Notes: generated by a model not told the origin, from the letters alone. Counted from the first letter of the stretch, positions 17,648-32,642 are shown. The stretch is DNA of 64,000 nucleotides from Paraburkholderia kirstenboschensis (GCF_904848585.1 NZ_CAJHCR010000002.1:558001-622000), one strand, 5' to 3'. Program-made: numbers and translations.

Positions 17648-20350
17648 TTAGAAGCGGTACGTCGCGCCGACCTGGAAGAAGCGGCCGATGTTGGTGTAAA
17701 GCGACTGGTCATAGCCGGTGATATCCGGCGTGGCCTGCCACTCGACGTCGAACGGCGGCTTGCGGTCGAAGATGTTGTTGATGCCGCCGTAGATGGTCCA
17801 GTGCTTGAAGCCGCGATACGTGGCCATCAGGTTGAACTGGCTGTAGGACGCCACCGACAACGTGCCGCCGTCGCCGAATTCGGCCGCCACCGCATTCGTG
17901 TAAGGGCCCGTGTACTGCCACGTGAGCGTGGTGGTCAGCTTGCGATAGTCCCAGCTCAGGCTCGTGTTGCCCTTCCAGCGCGGGTTGCTCGCGCCGAACG
18001 GTTGCAGCAGCGCAAGGTTGTTACCCGCGAAGTCCTGCGTCGGTGCGCCGGGGCTGTTGAGCTTGAAGTGCCACACATAGGCCCAGTCGCCAGCGAGCGT
18101 GAACGTGCCGTACTTCGTGCCGACCGACTTGCGGAAGTTCATGTCGAAGCCGTCGGTGTCGAGCGAGCCGAGGTTGACGAACTGTTCCTTGATGTAGGCG
18201 ACCGTGCCGTCCGCATTGCGGATCACCGTCGAAGGGTCGTTCGCGTTCATCACCGCATTGGGATCGTTGGTGCCGATCACGCCGTCGATGTGAATCTTGT
18301 AGAACGCGGCGCCGATATCGGTCGACGAATCCGGCGAGAGCTGGAAGCCGATGTTGTAGTTCTTCGTACGTTCGGGCTGCAAGCTCGGATTGCCGTTGAC
18401 CTGTTCGGTCGTGAAGTGCTTGGTCGGCACGCCGCTCGGGTCGTTCGGATCGACGAGGTTCTGGTGCGCGAGGTAGGTTGCCTGCGAGTTCTCGACGAGA
18501 GTCGGCGCACGGAAACCGCGGCTGTACGACGCGAATGTCGTGAGCGCCTGCACCGGCTGGAAGCGCAGCGCGAAGCTAGGCGAGAACGCGCCGCCGAAGT
18601 CGCTGTAGTGGTCGTAGCGGCCCGCCTGCGTGAACGTCAGGTTGCGGATGATCGGAATATCGACCTGGTAGTACACCGCGGCCACGTTGCGCTCGCCGTC
18701 GACCGTCTGCACGTTGGCCGGCGCGGTGATGCCCTGCACGGTGTACGTGCGTGAATTGATCAGCGAACTCTCGTGGCGGAATTCCGTACCGAAGCCGACG
18801 CCGACCGGTCCGCCCGGCAGATTGAACAGATTGCCGGTCGAGGTTTTCGCCGTCACGCTGTCGAGTTTCGAGATGGCCTGCTCGTAGTCGTTCTGGAACA
18901 CGCCGTTCAAGCCGTTGGGCGTTGCCGACGGATTCGAGAAATCGTACACGCCGTTCTGCAGAATGTTCTCGACGCCCGCCACGTTCAACATGTTCCTGTA
19001 GGTCGTGTCGACGGTGCTTTGCGAATGACCGTAGTCCGCGGACCAGTCCCAGTCACCGAACTTCTGCGTGGTGAACGAGCCCTTCACGCCGGTCATCGCG
19101 CGCCAGAAAGTGGAGACCGTGTCCGCCGAAATGGTGTTAGGGAACGTGTAGTTGATCTGCGCCGGCGCGCCGAACGGGTTGTACGGATTGGTTGCCGGGA
19201 CGGTGCGCGACAGCGGCAGCGCCGAACCGGTGGCCGGATTGTAGGCGTTGGTGGTGCTTGAAAGTGCCGCGGGGCCCTCGTTCTGCACGGTTTCGTTGCG
19301 GCTCACCCACAAGTCCGCGTAGGCCTGGACGTCGTCGTTGATCTTGAAGGTGCCGTGCACCTTTGCGTTCAAACGCGTTGTAGAAGGAACCAATGAAGTC
19401 GTGCTCGCGGGATTCGATTTGCACTCGGCGCCGCCGTCCGCCGACACGCTGCCGGGCGGGCACGGGTTGAGCGCGGTCTTGGTGCCGTCGGGCGCCGTCC
19501 AGTACGACTGCTGGTTCGGCCCGAGCGGGCCTGCCAGACCGCCGGGGAACTGGCTGAAGTCCTGGTTGGCTGTCATTGAACGATCGGCGAGCGAGGAACC
19601 GGTGTCGCGGTAATAGCTCGCCGCAGCCGTTACGTTGAAGCGATCCGAATTCAGATCGCCGAAGCCGCCGAGCACACCGAAATTGCCCTGCGCGTCGCCC
19701 GGATGCTGCGCCTTGCCCAGTTGACCGTCGAACTGCAAACCCTGGAAGTTCTTCTTCGTGATGATGTTGACCACGCCGGCAATCGCGTCGGAGCCGTACA
19801 CCGACACGGCGCCCGTCTTCACGATGTCGATGTGATCCACCATATTGAGCGGGATCGAGTTCACGTCGAAGAACGTGTCGGTGAAGTTCACCGCCTTGCC
19901 GTAATTGGCGACGCGCTGACCGTCGACCAGAACCAGCGTGTACTTTTCGCTCAGACCGCGCAACGCAATGCCGCCACCGCCTTGCGCCGAACTGTTCATC
20001 GTCGTTTGGCCCCAGCTGCTGCCCGAATTAGCGGAGGTGCCACGCAGAAAATCAGCCACGGTCGTGTAACCGCTTTGCTGGATTTCCTTCGGCGTGATGG
20101 TCTGCACCTCGGTATTGCCGACCTTATCCGACGTGCGGATCAGCGAGCCGGTGACTTCCACGCGCTGCATCTTCGTTACATTGCCCGAGTCCGTCGCTGC
20201 CGGAGTGGCTTCCGACGTCGTAGTGGCCGCGGTACTGCCGGTCGTCGCCGGCTGGCTCTGTGCAAACGCCGGTGCGGCAATAACCGCCGACAAGGCGAGT
20301 TCTGCCCAAAGTATTCTTTTGATGGCCAACGCCAATGCCCTTTGTTTCAT
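17648..20350 (-). CDS. TonB-dependent outer-membrane receptor (peptide-type, predicted)
   Basis: 900 residues from the ATG at 20350, which has GAGAAGGGGA upstream. A signal peptide (ALSAVIAAPAFAQS) is followed by a Thr/Ala-rich lead and a plug domain opening with MQRVEVTGSLIRTSDKVGN. The plug contains LRGLSEKYTLVLVDGQRVA and YGSDAIAGVVNIITKKNF. A 22-strand barrel ends in the aromatic C-terminus VGATYRF. The VEVTGSLIR/ RGL-YTLVLVDG style is that of the large receptors used for peptides and other non-siderophore nutrients in Xanthomonads and relatives. It heads the exbBD-tonB-yejABEF-tldDE string, so a peptide ligand is my prediction. No N-terminal signalling domain for an anti-sigma factor is present. 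Confidence 0.9.
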   Translation of the reverse strand: MKQRALALAIKRILWAELALSAVIAAPAFAQSQPATTGSTAATTTSEATPAATDSGNVTKMQRVEVTGSLIRTSDKVGNTEVQTITPKEIQQSGYTTVADFLRGTSANSGSSWGQTTMNSSAQGGGGIALRGLSEKYTLVLVDGQRVANYGKAVNFTDTFFDVNSIPLNMVDHIDIVKTGAVSVYGSDAIAGVVNIITKKNFQGLQFDGQLGKAQHPGDAQGNFGVLGGFGDLNSDRFNVTAAASYYRDTGSSLADRSMTANQDFSQFPGGLAGPLGPNQQSYWTAPDGTKTALNPCPPGSVSADGGAECKSNPASTTSLVPSTTRLNAKVHGTFKINDDVQAYADLWVSRNETVQNEGPAALSSTTNAYNPATGSALPLSRTVPATNPYNPFGAPAQINYTFPNTISADTVSTFWRAMTGVKGSFTTQKFGDWDWSADYGHSQSTVDTTYRNMLNVAGVENILQNGVYDFSNPSATPNGLNGVFQNDYEQAISKLDSVTAKTSTGNLFNLPGGPVGVGFGTEFRHESSLINSRTYTVQGITAPANVQTVDGERNVAAVYYQVDIPIIRNLTFTQAGRYDHYSDFGGAFSPSFALRFQPVQALTTFASYSRGFRAPTLVENSQATYLAHQNLVDPNDPSGVPTKHFTTEQVNGNPSLQPERTKNYNIGFQLSPDSSTDIGAAFYKIHIDGVIGTNDPNAVMNANDPSTVIRNADGTVAYIKEQFVNLGSLDTDGFDMNFRKSVGTKYGTFTLAGDWAYVWHFKLNSPGAPTQDFAGNNLALLQPFGASNPRWKGNTSLSWDYRKLTTTLTWQYTGPYTNAVAAEFGDGGTLSVASYSQFNLMATYRGFKHWTIYGGINNIFDRKPPFDVEWQATPDITGYDQSLYTNIGRFFQVGATYRF

Positions 20351-21342
20351 TTTCCCCTTCTCACTTGTCAGTAAGACCACACCTGTTGTGCAAGAAAAGC
20401 CTTATGAACTTCTCTGCCCTTTTCACGACGACGACGCACCACGCTTTACCGAATATGCCCAGCATTAGTGCAAATAAGTCCAAAATGATTAAATTGTGTT
20501 TGATCCGATCTGGTGAAAACGGCAATACGGCTTCAATTCAATTTATTGAATATGGACTACTAATTTCCTAACAGAAATGAAAGCTTTTCTATTTGTGCAA
20601 TGTTCATGTCGATGTGAACTCGTCCGCTTTCGCGGCACGCCACTTTCAGCGCGGCTCAGTACGTTCACGGAAAGACAAATACTTTGGATGCCTAACTTTG
20701 CTTCACCCCGCCAGCATCCTGGCGAGGGTACTTCCGCTGCGAGCTTCCTTCCGCCCGACCGGTCTGTCAGTGAGTTGAAAGATTCACCGGATGGGGAACA
20801 CTATTGCTGCTGAACCGCTTACCCTGCAAGGCAGACCTCGAGTGGCGGCCGTGTCATTGGGTGGCTGAAACATAGCAAGCCAGAATCGCGTAGTCAAAAT
20901 TTGTTTGATATAAGCAAATATTGTTTCGCGCGACGCTCGCTGCTCGTCCGATTGCTATTTCCCGAAGTCGGACCGCCGCTTCGTCCGCTCACGGCAACCA
21001 ATGACGGATTTCGAGCGCGAGCGAAAGCGGCGGCCGAATTACGGACGCGTGACTTTCAGTCAGGCTGGAAAAGCGTGGAGACGAATCCTGCGCGTGTCTC
21101 CCGCCAAGGCGCCAAGTGTTATGAAGCACTCAATGGACAGCGACAATAACAAATCAAAATCGGTCGTCAAACTTTTTTTGATGACACTGTTTCAATCTGG
21201 CACTGCCCGATCTTTAGACGGGGCGTTCTAAAGTTTTTCGAATTCGCACGTGCGTCGACCCCGTCTTGCGATATTCGACGATTTGACAATGCACTAAACA
21301 GAACGCCGTCTTGAGCTAAACATGCTCGAGTGGAATGGAAAA
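20351..21342. other. Gene-free region upstream of receptor
   Basis: About 1 kb, markedly AT-rich around 20480-20620 and 20880-20950. No credible protein or RNA gene was seen on either strand, including no obvious RiPP precursor. It must carry the promoter of the receptor operon. Confidence 0.55.
20536..20551. promoter_or_regulatory. Perfect inverted repeat ATTCAAT-TT-ATTGAAT
   Basis: Two 7-bp arms (20536-20542 and 20545-20551) separated by two bases, about 190 bp upstream of the receptor start codon in an AT-rich stretch. Candidate operator for the receptor-transporter-peptidase operon. The binding protein is unknown. Confidence 0.45.
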
Positions 21343-21373
21343 GGCCCGCATCGCCTGATTGGCAATGCGGCCC
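21343..21373 (-). terminator. Rho-independent terminator after uvrA-like gene
   Basis: GGCCCGCAT at 21343-21351 pairs with ATGCGGCCC at 21365-21373 (one mismatch), with an inner GCC/GGC pair. On the minus strand it is followed by TTTTCC; on the plus strand by TGTCTTTTT. It can therefore act in both directions and closes the uvrA-like gene that stops at 21408. Confidence 0.75.
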
Positions 21374-21407
21374 TGTCTTTTTGCTGCTGCGCGATCTGAA
21401 GTATCTA

Positions 21408-27380
<5,973 letters not shown>

Positions 27381-27439
27381 GTTCAGTGCAAGCGGGTGCT
27401 AAAGCGCTGACGCCGCGCCCCGCATGCAGTTGAACACTA

Positions 27440-27459
27440 TACTGTATATTTATACAGTT
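27440..27459 (-). promoter_or_regulatory. LexA (SOS) operator
   Basis: TACTGTATATTTATACAGTT contains the exact CTGT-N8-ACAG core (27442-27457) of the gamma/betaproteobacterial SOS box. It lies 60-100 bp upstream of the uvrA-like coding region and downstream of the ssb-like gene, so the large UvrA should be DNA-damage inducible. Confidence 0.88.
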
Positions 27460-27552
27460 TTCCACGAGGCGCACCGGCCGTGTTTGGCGCACGTCGGATC
27501 GGCGCGCCGCGTCACGCGGCCGGCGCCACGCTGTGTCATGCCGGGTGCAGTG

Positions 27553-27870
27553 TCAGGCGTCGCCGTCCTTGCGCCCTTCATAGGCCGTCAGGAGTTTGTG
27601 AGCGACCATGTCCACGGCCGGTTTGACCAGGCCGTTCTTGTCGGTCCACACCTTGGGCGTGAGCGCCCCGCTCAGCGCGACGCTGTCCGCGTCGCTCAAC
27701 GCGAGCAGCGCGGTTTGCACGGCGTTATCGAACGCAATCACGTTGACGAAAATCGTGTCGCCGTCATTGGTGACCGCGCGCACCTTGCAGGTCACGAAGC
27801 GCGTACCGTTTTGCCCCGTGCGAAGCTGCGCCTCGCCATACAGACGCCCGCTCACCAGTCCATCGATCAT
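27553..27870 (-). CDS. Short single-stranded DNA-binding protein (SSB family)
   Basis: 105 residues forming one OB-fold: MIDGLVSGRLYGEAQLRTGQ, then RFVTCKVRAVTNDGDTIFVNVIAFD and VALSGALTPKVWTDKNG. This is the SSB fold without the disordered tail and acidic tip (DDDIPF) that recruits repair partners. It is therefore an accessory rather than housekeeping SSB. A GGGAGC ribosome site precedes the ATG. It lies on the same strand just upstream of the LexA box and uvrA-like gene, echoing the ssb-uvrA linkage of E. coli, where the two are divergent. Confidence 0.82.
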   Translation of the reverse strand: MIDGLVSGRLYGEAQLRTGQNGTRFVTCKVRAVTNDGDTIFVNVIAFDNAVQTALLALSDADSVALSGALTPKVWTDKNGLVKPAVDMVAHKLLTAYEGRKDGDA

Positions 27871-27948
27871 CTTGCTGCTCCCTTGTTTGCAGGTCCCGCA
27901 CCCGATGTGCGGCGCACATCATCCCACGAGAGTCGCGCCGGCGCGTGC

Positions 27949-28845
27949 TCACGCCGTGCCCGCCGCCTCGAAGATATCGCGCAGCCACGTCGCAAACACG
28001 CGCACCCGCGACGACAGTTGCCGATTCTGCGGATACAGCACGGACACCGGCATCGGCGGCGGCGGAAAATCCGCGAGAATGATCTTCAGACGCCCGCTTG
28101 CCAGTTCATCCGACACGCGATAACGCGGCACCTGGACGATGCCAAGCCCCGCCACCGCCGAGCCCGTATAGAGTTCGACGCCCGTCACCGACACCGCGCC
28201 GGGCAACAGCATCGGCGTATTGCGGCCTTCGATGTCGAACTCGAGCGGCACCGGTTTGCCCGTTGCGCTCGACACGTAGTTGACCGCGCGGTGCGTGGCG
28301 AGCATCGACGGATCGGCGGGCTCCCCATACTTCTCCAGATAGGCCGGGCTCGCCACCGTCACTTGCTGCAGTTGCGCGACGCGCCGCCCGACCATCGACG
28401 AATCCTGCAGCGTGCCGGCCCGCAGCACGCAGTCGATGCCTTCGCGCACCAGGTCGACCAGGCGGTCGTCTTCGCCGATTGTCAGTTCGATATCGGGGTA
28501 GCGTGCAAGGAACGCCGGCAGCGTCGGCACGACGAAGTGCCGCGCAAGCGTGCCTTGCAGATTCACGCGCAACAGGCCTTTCGGCGCCAGGTTCGAGAAC
28601 GAGCCCTCGGCCTCTTCCATATCGGCGATCAACCGCACACAGCGGCCGTAATACGCCTGCCCGTCGGGCGTCAGGCGAACCGTGCGCGTGGTGCGCTCCA
28701 GCAGTCGCGCGCCGAGCCGCTCCTCCATGCGCTTGATGAGGTTCGTGACAGTGGCGCGCGGTATCTGCAAGTCGTCGGACGCCCGCGTGAAGCTTTGCCG
28801 CTCGGCCACCCGCACGAACACACGCATTTCTTCGAAACGGTCCAT
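27949..28845 (-). CDS. LysR-family regulator
   Basis: 298 residues with an N-terminal HTH (FVRVAERQSFTRASDDLQIPRATVTNLIKRMEE, residues ~9-42 in pieces) and a substrate-binding effector domain. The subgroup resembles the many Burkholderia LysR proteins with the ERTTRTVRLTPDG box that control redox and short-chain dehydrogenase genes. It is divergent from an SDR gene with a 115-bp gap, which is the likely target. The start ATG gives the standard six-residue lead into the HTH. Confidence 0.92.
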   Translation of the reverse strand: MDRFEEMRVFVRVAERQSFTRASDDLQIPRATVTNLIKRMEERLGARLLERTTRTVRLTPDGQAYYGRCVRLIADMEEAEGSFSNLAPKGLLRVNLQGTLARHFVVPTLPAFLARYPDIELTIGEDDRLVDLVREGIDCVLRAGTLQDSSMVGRRVAQLQQVTVASPAYLEKYGEPADPSMLATHRAVNYVSSATGKPVPLEFDIEGRNTPMLLPGAVSVTGVELYTGSAVAGLGIVQVPRYRVSDELASGRLKIILADFPPPPMPVSVLYPQNRQLSSRVRVFATWLRDIFEAAGTA

Positions 28846-28960
28846 ATACCCGCGATTGTTAAAGAGAATCGAATGATGATGGCCAGTCTAACCCGATTAT
28901 CTCGAAGCAGAAAGCGTCCATCATTCACCCACCAACCCAATACCGAAAAGGAAACGCACC

Positions 28961-29704
28961 ATGAAAACGATCAGAAACGCACCAGTCGCTATCGTTACCG
29001 GCGCATCACGCGGCATTGGCGCCACCATTGCGCGACGGCTCTCGACCGATGGTTTTGCGGTCGTCGTCAACTACGCGTCCAGTTCCAGCGAGGCCGACAC
29101 GCTCGTCGCCGAACTCAACGCGGCGGGTGGCCGGGCGGTCGCCGTGAAGGCCGATGTGTCGAAGGCCGCCGACGTGCGTCGCATGTTCGAAACCGCCGAG
29201 CAGCAACTGGGCAAAGTGGACGTGCTGATCAACAACGCCGGCGTGATCAAGCCGACGCCGCTCGCCGACACGAGCGACGAGTTGTACGACCGCACGTTCG
29301 ACATCAACGTGCGGGGCACCTTCAATACGTTGCGCGAAGCGGCGGGCCGCATGAACGACGGTGGACGCATCATCAACTTTTCGAGCACGACCGTCGCGCT
29401 GAACATGCCCGGTTACGCAATCTACAGCGCGAGCAAGGCCGCGGTGGAAACGTTCACGCACGTGTTCGCGAAGGAATTGCGCGGGCGCAACATCACCGTG
29501 AACGCGGTGGCGCCAGGACCGGTTGCGACGGCGCTGTTCTTCGACGGCAAGACCGACGAGCAGATTCAACACTTCGCGAAGATGCCGCCGCTGGAGCGCC
29601 TCGGGCAACCGGAAGACATTGCGTCGGTGGTGGCGTTCCTCGTGAGCCGGGAAGCCGGGTGGGTCAACGGCCAGGTGCTGCGGGCAAACGGCGGATTGGC
29701 TTGA
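28961..29704 (+). CDS. Short-chain dehydrogenase/reductase
   Basis: 247 residues, classical SDR. The cofactor motif TGASRGIG (Gly-rich, ~residues 14-21), NNAG (~89-92), the catalytic Ser (NFSS), YxxxK (YAIYSASKAA) and PGPVAT are all present. An acidic residue after beta-2 is missing (NYASSSSEAD), favouring NADPH. The closest functional type is a FabG/3-ketoacyl reductase-like oxidoreductase; the substrate is not evident. AAAGGA lies upstream of the ATG. Probably controlled by the divergent LysR. Confidence 0.92.
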   Translation: MKTIRNAPVAIVTGASRGIGATIARRLSTDGFAVVVNYASSSSEADTLVAELNAAGGRAVAVKADVSKAADVRRMFETAEQQLGKVDVLINNAGVIKPTPLADTSDELYDRTFDINVRGTFNTLREAAGRMNDGGRIINFSSTTVALNMPGYAIYSASKAAVETFTHVFAKELRGRNITVNAVAPGPVATALFFDGKTDEQIQHFAKMPPLERLGQPEDIASVVAFLVSREAGWVNGQVLRANGGLA

Positions 29705-29839
29705 GGTAGGCCGGGCGCGGCTTCAGCAGCTTGAAGCGGCTCAAACCAGCGGCCTGAACGGATTTGCAGCGCGCGTTAGTCCGGGCACTCGTAACGAGCC
29801 GCCGAACTAACGCGTTAGAACTCGCGGCGAACGGTCCGC

Positions 29840-30865
29840 TTAAACCGGTTTCGGATTGCGCTCGGCGAATCCTTCCTGATGCCAGTACGGATAAGCCGGC
29901 CGCACGGCGCTTGCCGCATCGAGCCTCGCGACCTGCTCCGGCGTCAGGTTCCAGCCGACCGCGCCCAGGTTCTGCCGTAACTGCTCCTCATTGCGTGCGC
30001 CGATCAGCACCGTCGACACCGTCGGACGCTGCAGTAGCCAGTTCAGCGCGATCTGCGGCACGGTCTTGCCGGTTTCCACGGCGATCTCGTCAATCGCGTC
30101 GAGCACGCGGTACAAGTACTCGTCCGGCACTGGCGGCCCCATGTCGGCGGTCTTATGCAAACGGCTCGTATCGGGCAACGGCTGGCCGCGCTTGATCTTG
30201 CCGGTCAGACGTCCCCAGCCGAGCGGGCTCCACACCACGGCGCCCACGCCCTGATCGACGCCTAGCGGCATCAGCTCCCACTCGTAATCGCGTCCCACGA
30301 GCGAGTAGTACGTCTGGTTCGCGACATAACGCGGATAGCCGTAGCGGTCCGCCGTGTCCAGCGACTTCATCAGATGCCAGCCGGAAAAGTTCGACACACC
30401 CGTGTAGCGGATCTTGCCTGCGCGCACCAGGTCGTCGAGTGTGGACAACACTTCCGCGACGGGCGTTCTGGCGTCGAAACCATGCAGTTGGAAGAGGTCG
30501 ATGTAATCCGTTTGCAAGCGCTTGAGCGCTGCGTCCACTGCCTGAATCAGATGAAAGCGCGATGAGCCGACGTTGTTCGGACCGTCGTCGAAACGAAAGG
30601 TCGCCTTGGTTGAGATGATCGCCTTATCGCGCTTGCCCTTCAGCGCTTCGCCGAGCACCGACTCCGAAGCGCCGCGTGAATAGATGTCGGCGGTGTCGAA
30701 CATCGTCACGCCCGCATCGAGGCAAATGTCGATCAGACGCCGCGCTTCATCGACGTCGGTCGAGCCCCACGCCTGAAAAAAATCGCCCTTGCCGCCGAAC
30801 GTGCCCGTGCCGAAACTCAGCACCGGCACCTTGAAACCGGATGCACCCAGATGTCTGTATTCCAT
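29840..30865 (-). CDS. Aldo/keto reductase
   Basis: 341 residues, TIM-barrel AKR of the YajO/Tas-like group. The catalytic tetrad is visible: DTADIYSRGASE (Asp, Tyr), STKATF (Lys) and LFQLHGFD (His). NFSGWHL and the C-terminal VLIGARNEEQL form the NADPH site. It reduces aldehydes or ketones in the cytoplasm; the substrate is unknown. GGAGA precedes the ATG. The 40-bp gap after the TPR/GT9 gene on the same strand suggests co-transcription. Confidence 0.93.
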   Translation of the reverse strand: MEYRHLGASGFKVPVLSFGTGTFGGKGDFFQAWGSTDVDEARRLIDICLDAGVTMFDTADIYSRGASESVLGEALKGKRDKAIISTKATFRFDDGPNNVGSSRFHLIQAVDAALKRLQTDYIDLFQLHGFDARTPVAEVLSTLDDLVRAGKIRYTGVSNFSGWHLMKSLDTADRYGYPRYVANQTYYSLVGRDYEWELMPLGVDQGVGAVVWSPLGWGRLTGKIKRGQPLPDTSRLHKTADMGPPVPDEYLYRVLDAIDEIAVETGKTVPQIALNWLLQRPTVSTVLIGARNEEQLRQNLGAVGWNLTPEQVARLDAASAVRPAYPYWHQEGFAERNPKPV

Positions 30866-30905
30866 TGATGAATCTCCGTGGCATAGCCGTCGTTTAAACG
30901 GAGGT

Positions 30906-32630
30906 TCAGTCTACGCCGGTCCGCGCGAGCGCGTGGTCGGCGAGCGCTGCGCGCACGGTTTCCATCACACTGTCCCAATCGCCCAGCGAAGGTTGCCTGA
31001 AGAGCCTTGCGCGCGGATACCAGGGCGTGTCGCTGCGTTCGAGCATCCAGCGCCAGCAGGTGTCGAAGCGGTTCAGGATCCACACCGGCCTGTCGAGTGC
31101 GCCGGCGAGATGCGCGGTGGACGTGTCGACGGAAATGACCAGATCCAGGTTCGCGACGAGCGCTGCAGTGTCGGCGAAATCGTGCAGCTCGCCGGTGTGG
31201 TCCACGACATGCGCGGCCCATTCGCTCGCCGACAATTGTTGCGCCGCCGGTCCTTTCTGCAGGCTGAAGAACTGCACGTTGGGCAGATCGAGAAGCGGCG
31301 CGAAGCGCGCGAGCGTGACCGAACGGCGCGCGTCGTTCTTGCGAAGCTCCGCCACGTGCGGGCGGTTGCCGCCGGCCCACACGAGGCCGACCTTGAGGCG
31401 GCCTTGTGCGTCGGCGTCGACACGCTCACCCCATGCGCGCGCCGCAGCGGGCTCGGCAAAAAGATAAGGCGTGGACGACGGAATACTGGCTAGATCCGTC
31501 CTTAGCGCGAGCGGCAAGCTCAATAGCGGACAGTGACAATCGAACGGCGGCAACGGCTCGCCGGCTTCGACGATCTGATTGACGCCGTCGAGCGTGGACA
31601 TCAGCCGCCGCAATTCAGGCTGCACTTCGAGTACCACTTTCGCGCCGAGCCTCGCAACCATCGCGGCATAGCGGCAGAACTGCAGTGTGTCGCCAAGCCC
31701 CTGCTCGGCGTGCAACAGAATCGTCTTGCCCGCGAGCGAGAAGTCGCCGAGCCAAAACGGTTGCGCCATGACGCGCCGGCTCGCCTTGATGCGGCTGCGC
31801 TCCCAGCGCCATTCGTACTTCTGCCAGCCCGTTTCGAGCTGTCCCATTTGCAGCAGACACAGCGCTTCGTTCCAATGGGTCTCGGCGGCCTCGGGATTGA
31901 GCGCGAGCGCGCGCTGATAGCTGGCAAGCGCCTGCGCATGCTGGTCCTGATCGATCTGCGTAAGGCCGAGGTTGTTCCATGCGTCGACGAAGCCCGGGGC
32001 CAGTTCAAGCGCGCGCTGGTAGCTGCGCTCGGCTTCATGCGGCTCGTTCATGTCGGAGAGCGCATTGCCGCGATTGCTCCATGCTTCGGCGTAACCCGGC
32101 TGCAACGCGAGCGCGCGATCGCAGCTGGCCAGTGCATCCGCGGGACGGCCGAGATCGCGCAGCACGCACGCGCGATTGTTCCAGGCCTGCGCGAAATCGG
32201 CAGCGAGTGCGATCGCGCGGTCGAAACTCGCCAGCGCGTCGAGCGGCTGATCGAGGCCAGCCTGCGCGTTGCCGCGATTGTTCAGGGCATCAGGAAATTG
32301 CGGCTGCAAGGCGAGCGCGCGGTTGGCACTGGCCAACGCTTCATCGAAACGATGCAGCGCGTTTAGCGCGTACGCCAGATTGGAATGAACCGCGGACTGT
32401 TTCGGATTGACCGCAAGCGCCTTGGAGAGCAGATCGACGCCCTCTTCGATGCGGCCGCCCTGCAACGCCAGCGCGCCCAACAGTTGCAGCGCGTCGAAAT
32501 GACGAGGCTTGAGTTCGAGAATCTCGCGATAGAGTTCCTGCGCCTCGGCGAGTGCGCCGTTCTGTTGAAGCGCGACGGCTTGCCTAAGCATATGGTCCAG
32601 CTGTTGCGCCAGATTGGCAGGCTTCTTCAT
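30906..32630 (-). CDS. TPR protein with C-terminal GT9-like glycosyltransferase domain
   Basis: 574 residues from the ATG at 32630 (MKKPANLAQQLDHML). The frame runs further upstream, but through a terminator hairpin. Residues ~10-290 are about eight TPR repeats (AWNNRACVLRDLGRPADALAS, AWSNRGNALSDMNEPHEAE and so on). The rest is a heptosyltransferase/GT9-like fold with HAEQGLGDTLQFCRYAAM and DLVISVDTSTAHLAGAL, the nucleotide-sugar site. Such fusions are widespread in Burkholderiales and are suspected of protein or surface glycan glycosylation. The acceptor is unknown. Confidence 0.85.
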   Translation of the reverse strand: MKKPANLAQQLDHMLRQAVALQQNGALAEAQELYREILELKPRHFDALQLLGALALQGGRIEEGVDLLSKALAVNPKQSAVHSNLAYALNALHRFDEALASANRALALQPQFPDALNNRGNAQAGLDQPLDALASFDRAIALAADFAQAWNNRACVLRDLGRPADALASCDRALALQPGYAEAWSNRGNALSDMNEPHEAERSYQRALELAPGFVDAWNNLGLTQIDQDQHAQALASYQRALALNPEAAETHWNEALCLLQMGQLETGWQKYEWRWERSRIKASRRVMAQPFWLGDFSLAGKTILLHAEQGLGDTLQFCRYAAMVARLGAKVVLEVQPELRRLMSTLDGVNQIVEAGEPLPPFDCHCPLLSLPLALRTDLASIPSSTPYLFAEPAAARAWGERVDADAQGRLKVGLVWAGGNRPHVAELRKNDARRSVTLARFAPLLDLPNVQFFSLQKGPAAQQLSASEWAAHVVDHTGELHDFADTAALVANLDLVISVDTSTAHLAGALDRPVWILNRFDTCWRWMLERSDTPWYPRARLFRQPSLGDWDSVMETVRAALADHALARTGVD

Positions 32631-32642
32631 GCGATGAATCCG

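Noticed and set aside
20335..20813. Short frames in the leader of the peptide-receptor operon
   Set aside because: They overlap each other, lack ribosome sites and carry no leader-peptide or membrane features.
28961..29608. Minus-strand frame over the SDR gene
   Set aside because: Shadow of the SDR gene, which has all catalytic motifs on the plus strand.
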